Positions 6,020 to 11,567 of a stretch of 21,541 bases of DNA are shown here, piece after piece. Both the position numbers and the translations under genes were made by a program. Location: the NCBI GenBank assembly GCA_964356135.1, contig CAYHGV010000050.1:1-21541 (forward strand). Reading direction: 5' to 3'. The first letter of the stretch is position 1. Each line of letters starts with the position of its first letter. The stretch comes from CAYHGV01 sp964356135. Lineage in GTDB: Bacteria > Hydrothermota > Tepidihabitantia > CAYHGV01. The notes beneath the pieces were generated by a model. It had not been told where the DNA came from. It was given only the letters and a program-made list of their open reading frames with translations, and searched no databases.

Positions 6020-6720
6020 CCGTTCTCCTCTATATTGCACTCGTCCTCGGGCTCGGTTTTGCACCGGGCATTTTCTGGCTCTGGTTTTTTTACCGCAAAG
6101 ACCGCTGGGAACCGGAGCCGAAATCGACGGTTATAAAAACTTTTTTCCTCGGTATGGTGGTCGTCATTCCGGTGCTGATAGTAGAAATGCCGCTTGTTTT
6201 TTTGAGATTCAGCCCGCTTTTGAACGGCATCGGATTATTTTTTGTCGGCATCATCGAAGAATACGGCAAATATAGTGTCGTTCGCTATGGGGTTTACCGG
6301 AAAAAGGATTTCAATGAACCGATGGACGGGATTACCTATGCCGCGGCTTCGGCGCTCGGTTTTGCCTCGGTTGAAAATGCGCTCTACTTGGTTTCGACCC
6401 TGAGCCGGGGGGCGGGAATCCTCGCGGTTGTATTTTTAGGCAGGGCTTTGCTCTCCACCTTTGGCCATGCGCTGTTTTCGAGTTTCTGGGGGTATGCCCT
6501 GGGCAAGGCGAAATTCGATAAAACCCGGGAGCGGCGGTTGATATTCCGGGGTCTTGCCGCTGCCGCTCTGAGTCACGGATTGTTTAATGTTTTACTCTTG
6601 TTGCCCTACGGAATTGGGTTGGTAATTGATGGCGGATTGATTGCAATCCTCTGGGCTATCACCCGCCGTGAGATAAAAATTGCCGAAGCGTTATCGCCGT
6701 TCCGACGAATGATACGATGA
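6016..6720 (+). CDS. PrsW-family intramembrane metalloprotease
   Basis: This 234-residue polytopic membrane protein has hydrophobic segments at about 2-25, 42-64, 70-82, 106-125, 133-160, 178-200 and 203-217. The PrsW/CPBP-type signature is present: EEYGK (Glu81, Glu82), ASVENALY (Glu120), FGHALF (His151) and LSHGLFNV (His187). These are the conserved acidic and histidine residues proposed to bind the metal. In Bacillus subtilis PrsW cleaves an anti-sigma factor; here no sigma or anti-sigma gene is adjacent, so the substrate is unknown. The GTG start overlaps the ispG stop (GTGA) and the stop overlaps the next ATG (ATGA), so translation is coupled at both ends. Confidence 0.88.
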   Translation: MTVLLYIALVLGLGFAPGIFWLWFFYRKDRWEPEPKSTVIKTFFLGMVVVIPVLIVEMPLVFLRFSPLLNGIGLFFVGIIEEYGKYSVVRYGVYRKKDFNEPMDGITYAAASALGFASVENALYLVSTLSRGAGILAVVFLGRALLSTFGHALFSSFWGYALGKAKFDKTRERRLIFRGLAAAALSHGLFNVLLLLPYGIGLVIDGGLIAILWAITRREIKIAEALSPFRRMIR

Positions 6721-7421
6721 CAAAAATTTTAGCGCGGCTTATTCTTGCAAGTGCACTTGTCTTGAGCTGTGTGCAAAAACCGCTGATCCGAACCGAAACC
6801 GATGTTTTAAGTTCCCTTGATAAAGGAAGGATTACAACCTTCTCCGCCCTGGGCAAAGCCTCCTACTATGGGAGTCAGGGCTACCTGGAGGCAGATTTTC
6901 GATGCAGTGCGAAAGGAGAGTTGTTTCGATTCACTATCACCGGTCCATTGGGAATCATGCTGGGCGATATCGTAAGCTTCGGCGATAGCCTCTATCTCTA
7001 TGATGCGCTCAACGGCGTTTTAATGATTAGCAAACCCGACCGGAGTCTCAAGGAGTTAACCGGGGTCGAGATGGTGCCGGCGGAGCTTAAGAATGCCCTA
7101 GTCGGCAACTTGCCCAATTTCGAGAATTTGAAAGACTTTCGGCAGGAGAACGGAAAAATAATCCTCGAGTTTCCCACGGGACGGTATTATTATAAATCAA
7201 AGAATTTGGCTCTGCTGCGGATTGAACAGCCAAATGCGACGGTCGATTTCTCCGATTTTATTTCGACCGCTACCGGTCCCCGGCCGACCTTCATCCAGAT
7301 TATTCAGGGGAAAGAACGGATCGAAATCACCATCCGTCAGCAGGCGGTGAATCCCCCCTTAGCCGACGAAATCTTTCAGTTTCACATTCCGGAGGGAACT
7401 GAGATTCTCGATTTAAGGTAA
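6717..7421 (+). CDS. Lipoprotein, LolA/LolB- or DUF4292-like
   Basis: This 234-residue protein has a lipoprotein signal: Lys3, Arg7, a hydrophobic core and VLSC with Cys18 as the lipid-modified residue. The mature part starts with a run of strands (ISTFSALGKASYYG-like, then LEADFRCSAKGELFRFTITGPLG) followed by LGDIVSFGDSLYLYDALNG. This is the layout of DUF4292 and LolB-like half-barrels that bind lipid or acyl chains in the periplasm. The match is by fold style, not by a diagnostic motif. It overlaps the PrsW gene by four bases, so it is likely made in step with it; a role in envelope lipid or lipoprotein handling is an inference. The operon ends in a palindrome pair at 7476-7573. Confidence 0.65.
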   Translation: MTKILARLILASALVLSCVQKPLIRTETDVLSSLDKGRITTFSALGKASYYGSQGYLEADFRCSAKGELFRFTITGPLGIMLGDIVSFGDSLYLYDALNGVLMISKPDRSLKELTGVEMVPAELKNALVGNLPNFENLKDFRQENGKIILEFPTGRYYYKSKNLALLRIEQPNATVDFSDFISTATGPRPTFIQIIQGKERIEITIRQQAVNPPLADEIFQFHIPEGTEILDLR

Positions 7422-7475
7422 AAAATTATTTAACAAAACCGCCTTGAGCGGACTTCCCATTTAACCACATTCTAT

Positions 7476-7573
7476 CTTAAGTCGTAGAAACAGGTCTTTA
7501 GACCTGTTAGCGGACAAGTAAAGTAGTACAGTAAAGAAAGAACAGACCTAAAGGTCTGTTTCTACAACTTAAG
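7476..7573. repeat. Inverted pair of GTAG-headed REP-like palindromes (tail-to-tail)
   Basis: The left copy has head GTAG (7484-7487) and palindrome AACAGGTCTTTAGACCTGTT (7489-7508). The right copy is inverted, with palindrome AACAGACCTAAAGGTCTGTT (7541-7560) and its head read as CTAC at 7562-7565. CTTAAG bounds both ends. The unit resembles a bacterial BIME. It lies between convergent genes and could form a strong RNA hairpin from either strand. It lacks a T-run, so I do not call it an intrinsic terminator. Confidence 0.8.
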
Positions 7574-7623
7574 TGTCTGGTTTTATCTTTTTATTTTTAA
7601 CCAATCACTATTTAACCATTTAA

Positions 7624-9321
7624 CTACTTGATCTTTATTAGTTTTTTTGTCGCTTGATAATTTTTCGTTTCTAACCGGCAGAAATAGACGCCGGGCGGGG
7701 TTGGTTCACCGGTATCCGCTCTACCATCCCAGATGGTAACAGTAGTGAGTAGCGAGGAATGAGGAGCGAGGGAAAAAGATTTTACCAACTTTCCCGCCAC
7801 ATCATAAATTTTGAAGGTTATTCCCTCGCTACTCGCTACTAAATACTCGCTACTGATTTTTATTACCTTACTGAATGGATTGGGCTCAACTGAAAACAGA
7901 CTGGCGTTCGGAATTTCCCAGCTCCTGTCTGGCTCGCTTATTCCCACCTGACCGGTGGAATCGATATACTGGGCATAGAGGTCGATATTACCATTACGCC
8001 CATCCTCCCACACTACGAGGTATCCCTTGGAACTCGGCTCCTGGACAATAACCGGATTCTGCTGGTAACCAGGAGCCCCGCATACCATAACTGGCTCTCC
8101 GATGTTATGACCGGAAGAATCGGTATGGACTATTATTAAATCATTCTCTTCTTTTAACTGCCAGCCTCCAATAGCAGTGATACATCCCTTATTGTAATCA
8201 CTGATAAGGGATGCGGAAGGAACGTTATAGCTGGTGGTATCTTCTATAGTGCTTCCCCATATTGTCAATATTTCACCCCAGGGAAGATTTCCCGAACTAT
8301 CTATTTTAACTCCTACCACTCTTTGAAATGAACCACTTACACCGCTGGGTTGAGGATAAGCCACGACTACCCCGTCATTTGTGGATGTCAATAAGTACGG
8401 GGTCCCTATTTGTGGTTTGGAGTCAAAGAATAGATTTCCGAGACTATCCACGCGTTGGACTCCTGTTTCATAGAACTCGGCAGGGAAAACATACGCACCT
8501 CCTGAAGAGGTAGCAACCGCATATGGATAAGGGAATAAATCCTGACGGTAGTTTGGTTGCTGCAGCAAAGAAGAATAAGGAAGTATCAGTTTTCCTCTTT
8601 CTCCCCATAAAAATTCATCCTTGAGCAACCTGTTTGCATATACTCCCTTTGTTCCATTTTCCCATCCTCCCCAAAAGATGAGTATTCCTTCGCCGGAAGG
8701 CATAATAAAGGGATTGGAGCGAGGACTTGGGATACTGCATATTGGGGTCTCAAATGCTTTTTCGCCCTCTTTTGTTATTTTTGCAAGATAGACCCACAAA
8801 TCTCCTGGGCGGTAGTCAGTCCAGGTGACATAACATCCCTCACCGGATCCGTCGAGACAGAGCTGGGGACGGTCAGCCGCATTGTCCACTGTGCATACTG
8901 GGACTGCTTTCGGTCCCCATTCCCAGTTCCTGGCAGGCCCGATTTTGGAAACATAAAGTCGGTATTTCCCATATCCCAATCTTCCATCTAAGAAGGCTAT
9001 AATTACATTCCCAGATGGCGTCCCTACCACAGCGTGCTGCCACATCCCACTATCAGACTGGCAAGCAAGCACGGGAGAAGACCAGAGATAATTCCCCGTC
9101 TTGGAATCAACCTTTGCGCAATATATTTTATCATCTGTGAATCCACTGCCTTTAAGATCCGTATAGACCACATAAAAATAGTCTTTACCTTCTGGCACAA
9201 CCACCTTCGGTTCGGTCTGGTCACCTAGCCCCGCGGCAATCGGCACCCCATCTTTCTGCCAGGCAACTAAATTTAACGAAGCGAGAAACACCCCGAATAA
9301 AACCGTCATTTTAAAATTCAC
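7624..9321 (-). CDS. Secreted beta-propeller-like protein with type IX-like C-terminal sorting domain
   Basis: This is a protein of about 565 residues with a signal peptide (VNFKMTVLFGVFLASLNLVA). The body repeats a motif with a Trp/Tyr-Asp-x-Arg turn, for example FLDGRLGYGKYRLYVSKI, WTDYRPGDLWVYLAKI and WEDGRNGNIDLYAQYID, which suggests a propeller. Residues from about 475 read SVEPNPF...FKIYDVAGKLVKSF...WDGRADTGEPTPPGVYFCRLE...TKKLIKIK, the Por/FlgD-like sorting domain used by type IX secretion and common in FCB-group and WOR-3 bacteria. The protein is probably exported or surface-attached; its substrate is unknown. The start is GTG 9321, placed just after AAAGGAGG; ATG 9339 would put the ribosome site inside the gene. 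Two repeat arms have entered the sorting domain (see 7741-7854). Confidence 0.8.
   Translation of the reverse strand: MNFKMTVLFGVFLASLNLVAWQKDGVPIAAGLGDQTEPKVVVPEGKDYFYVVYTDLKGSGFTDDKIYCAKVDSKTGNYLWSSPVLACQSDSGMWQHAVVGTPSGNVIIAFLDGRLGYGKYRLYVSKIGPARNWEWGPKAVPVCTVDNAADRPQLCLDGSGEGCYVTWTDYRPGDLWVYLAKITKEGEKAFETPICSIPSPRSNPFIMPSGEGILIFWGGWENGTKGVYANRLLKDEFLWGERGKLILPYSSLLQQPNYRQDLFPYPYAVATSSGGAYVFPAEFYETGVQRVDSLGNLFFDSKPQIGTPYLLTSTNDGVVVAYPQPSGVSGSFQRVVGVKIDSSGNLPWGEILTIWGSTIEDTTSYNVPSASLISDYNKGCITAIGGWQLKEENDLIIVHTDSSGHNIGEPVMVCGAPGYQQNPVIVQEPSSKGYLVVWEDGRNGNIDLYAQYIDSTGQVGISEPDRSWEIPNASLFSVEPNPFSKVIKISSEYLVASSEGITFKIYDVAGKLVKSFSLAPHSSLLTTVTIWDGRADTGEPTPPGVYFCRLETKNYQATKKLIKIK
7741..7854. repeat. 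Inverted AGTAGCGAG-type repeat arms inside the sorting domain
   Basis: Arms of 32 bases at 7741-7772 and 7823-7854 are imperfect reverse complements built from GTAGCGAGTAGCGAGGG-like words. They flank 50 bp encoding TFKIYDVAGKLVKSF. The coding strand reads them as SSEYLVASSEG and APHSSLLTT, residues that break the usual sorting-domain pattern. A similar tract (CTCACTACTCGCTTCTCGAT) lies in non-coding DNA at 9550-9569. Confidence 0.7.
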
Positions 9322-9366
9322 TAAACCTCCTTTACTCATAAAGCCACTGCCTGAGTTACAATTTTC

Positions 9367-9394
9367 AGGATAGCTATTTTTACCATACCGTCAA
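9367..9394 (-). promoter_or_regulatory. Sigma70-type promoter for the sorting-domain gene
   Basis: On the minus strand TTGACG (9394-9389), 16 bases and TATCCT (9372-9367) form a plausible promoter. It would give a leader of about 40 bases ending in AAAGGAGG before GTG 9321. Confidence 0.4.
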
Positions 9395-9415
9395 GATGGT
9401 TTAACCGAAACCGCT

Positions 9416-9433
9416 GAAAAAGTCATTTTTAAC
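9416..9433. repeat. AT-rich hairpin repeat, copy 2
   Basis: AAAAAGTCATTTTTAAC at 9417-9433 is identical to 193-209. It again lies between divergent genes and leads into an ACCAC-type tract, here in reverse orientation. Confidence 0.55.
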
Positions 9434-9461
9434 TAAAAAAAATCTTTGTGCTCTTTGTGTG

Positions 9462-9506
9462 CCCCATTAGTTCTCCGTTTTTTGAAGATAATGTCAACTA
9501 ATGGGG
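9462..9506. repeat. Short inverted-repeat element splitting a CTTTGTG tract
   Basis: CCCCATTAGTT (9462-9472) and AACTAATGGGG (9496-9506) are perfect 11-base inverted repeats around 23 bases. The flanks (CTTTGTGCTCTTTGTG and CTTTGTGGT) join into one normal tract if the element is removed. Its ends resemble those of the 104-bp element at 11307-11410 (CCCCGTTAG). I see no clear target duplication. Confidence 0.55.
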
Positions 9507-9596
9507 AGCTTTGTGGTAAAGATTATTTTCCCAGATTCTCAAATTCCACCCTCACTACTCGCTTCTCGATTCTCACTACTGTCTCTTTTTCTCCCC

Positions 9597-9624
9597 TTGA
9601 CAGTAACTTCAAAAACCGTAAAGT
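9597..9624 (+). promoter_or_regulatory. Probable recA promoter
   Basis: TTGACA (9597-9602), 16 bases and TAAAGT (9619-9624). The leader would be about 16 bases and contain AAGGAGG before ATG 9647. I see no recognisable LexA box of the E. coli or B. subtilis type nearby. Confidence 0.5.
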
Positions 9625-9646
9625 GTCGTGATGACAAGGAGGCACA

Positions 9647-10687
9647 ATGGCAAAAGATGAAAAAGAAAGAGCGTTAGAAACCGCAATTTCCCAAATTGAA
9701 AAACAGTATGGCAAAGGCTCGATTATGCGGTTCGGCGAAGACCGAGCTGGAGTACAAGTTGATGTCATCCCCTCCGGCTCATTAAGCGTCGACCTTGCAC
9801 TGGGAATCGGTGGTTTTCCCTTAGGACGGGTGATAGAAATTTTCGGGCCTGAGGCATCAGGCAAAACGACCATCGCCTTGACCGTCATAGCCGAAGCTCA
9901 GAAGAGAGGCGGAAATGCCGCTTTTGTCGATACCGAGCATGTGTTCGACCCGACCTACGCCCAGGCGTTAGGGGTCGACCTCGACAACCTCTTAATCTCT
10001 CAGCCCGATACCGGCGAACAGGCTTTGGAGATTGCCGAGATTCTAACCCGGTCGGGCGGAGTCGATGTTTTCGTAGTCGACTCGATTGCGGCGTTAACCC
10101 CCAAGGCGGAGATTGAAGGTGAAATGGGTGATTCCCATGTCGGACTCCAGGCGCGGCTGATGTCCCAGGCATTGCGGAAGCTAACTTCCGTTATCAGTCG
10201 TTCCCGGACCTGCGCCATCTTCACCAACCAGCTTCGGCTGAAGATCGGAGTTATGTTCGGGAATCCGGAAACCACTCCGGGCGGCTTGGCGATGAAATTT
10301 TATTCGACGATTCGACTTGATATTCGCAGAATCGCCGCCATAAAAAAAGGGGAAGAGGTTTTAGGAAACCGAACCAAGGTGCGCGTGGTCAAGAATAAAT
10401 TGGCGCCGCCGTTCCGGGAAGCCGAGTTTGACATCATCTATGGTAAAGGCATCTCCAGGTTCGGTGAGATTGTTGATGTGGGTAGTATCCATGGAATCAT
10501 CGGTAAGTCCGGCACCTGGTATTCGTATGGTGATGAGCGCATCGGCCAGGGGCGGGAAGGCGCAATCGAGTTCTTGAAAAATAACCCGGATAAGGCGAAG
10601 GATATTGAAACTATGATTCGTGAAAAATTTCACCTCCCGGTTTTGGAAACACTAAGGAGCAAGCCGAATACGGATAACAAAGATTGA
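9647..10687 (+). CDS. recA: Recombinase RecA
   Basis: RecA forms ATP-dependent filaments on single-stranded DNA for homologous recombination and SOS signalling. The 346-residue product shows Walker A GPEASGKT (67-74), the catalytic Glu97 in DTEHVFDP, Walker B FVVDSIAAL, loop L1 EIEGEMGDSHVG and loop L2 NPETTPGGLAMKFY. Small departures from the common sequence are GPEA for GPES, DTEHV for DAEHA, NQLRLKIG for NQ(I/L)REKIG and a Pro in L2 (TTPGG for TTTGG). A strong AAGGAGG precedes ATG 9647. The C-terminal tail is short and only moderately acidic (KPNTDNKD). The recX frame overlaps its last codons, so the two are coupled. Confidence 0.98.
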   Translation: MAKDEKERALETAISQIEKQYGKGSIMRFGEDRAGVQVDVIPSGSLSVDLALGIGGFPLGRVIEIFGPEASGKTTIALTVIAEAQKRGGNAAFVDTEHVFDPTYAQALGVDLDNLLISQPDTGEQALEIAEILTRSGGVDVFVVDSIAALTPKAEIEGEMGDSHVGLQARLMSQALRKLTSVISRSRTCAIFTNQLRLKIGVMFGNPETTPGGLAMKFYSTIRLDIRRIAAIKKGEEVLGNRTKVRVVKNKLAPPFREAEFDIIYGKGISRFGEIVDVGSIHGIIGKSGTWYSYGDERIGQGREGAIEFLKNNPDKAKDIETMIREKFHLPVLETLRSKPNTDNKD

Positions 10688-11315
10688 ACCCCAGAAACGC
10701 CACAAAAACCGGCGCTCGATCTACCTCGATGGAGAATTCGCCTTCGGGGTCGATGTCGAGACCCTGACCAAACTCGACCTCTATGAAGGCAAAGAGATTG
10801 ACGAACAGGATGTCCAGCGGACGGTTTTCGAAGAAGAAAAACGGAGCGCCCGGGAGTGTGCGTTGAATATTCTATCCTACCGTGACCGGTCAAAAAAAGA
10901 GATTCGAGATAAGCTGGTTTTGAAAGGCTACAACCCGACCGTGGTCGAAACGGTCATTGGCGACCTCACATCCGTTGGTCTGGTCGATGAAAAGCGGTTC
11001 GCCCGGGCATGGATCCGCGACCGGCTCCAGGTTGCCCACAAAGGAAAGCGGATCGCTCAACTTGAACTTGTAAAAAAGGGTGTGCCCAAAGATACGATTG
11101 CCGAGGCATTTAATGAAGAACCGGCAGACGAAGAGGCGATCGCTTTGGAGGTGGTGGCGAAATATGGAAAGCGGCTTAAGAATCTCGAACCCCGGAAACG
11201 GAAGAAGCGCCTCTACGACCTTCTGCTCCGGCGAGGGTTTTCATTTAACACGATCCAGACGGTTTTAAAAATAGATGAAACTAATAATATTGTAACCACA
11301 GATGAACCCCGTTAG
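10668..11315 (+). CDS. recX: Regulatory protein RecX, probable AUA start
   Basis: RecX binds RecA filaments and limits their growth. The frame encodes (M)RITKIEPQKRHKNRRSIY, LDGEFAFGVDVETLTKL and then three-helix repeats, including LNILSYRDRSKKEIRDKL and VDEKRFARAWIRDRL; this covers the whole family, about 215 residues. No ATG, GTG or TTG exists before TTG 10863, which would lose the conserved first 65 residues. The frame is open from 10656, and ATA 10668 lies eight bases after AAGGAG, exactly where the family normally starts (MKITKIEPQKK). I therefore propose an AUA start, or a sequencing error of ATG. The start lies inside recA. The last residues (IVTTDEPR) are encoded by repeat DNA, and the stop lies in an inserted element. 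Confidence 0.8.
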   Translation: MRITKIEPQKRHKNRRSIYLDGEFAFGVDVETLTKLDLYEGKEIDEQDVQRTVFEEEKRSARECALNILSYRDRSKKEIRDKLVLKGYNPTVVETVIGDLTSVGLVDEKRFARAWIRDRLQVAHKGKRIAQLELVKKGVPKDTIAEAFNEEPADEEAIALEVVAKYGKRLKNLEPRKRKKRLYDLLLRRGFSFNTIQTVLKIDETNNIVTTDEPR

Positions 11316-11410
11316 ATATTTAGGTATCACTAAGGCAATGGGAACAAAACTGTCGTCCGGAAGGGAATCGAGTACCCGGAGTAAAGCAAAACAAAAATTA
11401 TCTAACGGGG
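11307..11410. mobile_element. 104-bp MITE-like element with inverted ends and TGAA duplication
   Basis: CCCCGTTAGATA (11307-11318) and TATCTAACGGGG (11399-11410) are perfect 12-base inverted ends, extending by a few more bases with one mismatch. TGAA stands directly outside both ends. Without the element the flanks join as ACCACAGATGAACACAGATG, a normal member of the ACCAC tract family. It encodes no protein. The recX stop codon TAG lies within its left end. Confidence 0.75.
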
Positions 11411-11567
11411 TGAACACAGATGAAATATACCACAAAGAACACAAAAAATTAATGAAACCACGAATGCACACGAATGAATCACAATTTGTCATGACTGAAA
11501 GTAACCTGTTTTTTTATATTCGCGCCATTCGCTGCCATTCGTCCAATTCGCTGTTGGTTTCTCTTCC
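11316..11567. other. recX-alaS intergenic region
   Basis: Besides the 104-bp element this 252-bp gap holds ACCACAAAGAACACAAA- and ACCACGAATGCACACGAATG-type tracts, then ATTCGCGCCATTCGCTG-type words that are the same repeat in reverse. There is no gene and no Shine-Dalgarno before alaS. Confidence 0.55.

Larger units (their letters stand above)
9322..9646. other. Divergent intergenic region between the sorting-domain gene and recA
   Basis: These 325 bp carry promoters for both flanking genes, the second AT-rich hairpin (9416-9433), a reverse-oriented CTTTGTG tract (9444-9517) split by an inverted-repeat element (9462-9506), and a CTCACTACTCGC-type tract (9549-9582). No gene is visible; a 61-codon frame at 9446-9631 is made of these repeats. 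Confidence 0.6.

Noticed and set aside
7476..7573. Intrinsic terminator between the convergent genes
   Set aside because: Strong palindromes are present but no T-run follows either stem; the sharing with 15713-15777 fits a dispersed repeat better.
9462..9506. Target-site duplication around the 45-bp inverted-repeat element
   Set aside because: Flanking bases (GTGTG on the left, AGCTT on the right) do not match as a clean direct repeat.
9340..9646. LexA/SOS box upstream of recA
   Set aside because: No CTG-N10-CAG or GAAC-N4-GTTC type site is visible near the promoter; a lineage-specific box cannot be excluded by eye.
10863..11315. Short RecX starting at TTG 10863
   Set aside because: It would discard the conserved first 65 residues, which are intact in frame upstream.
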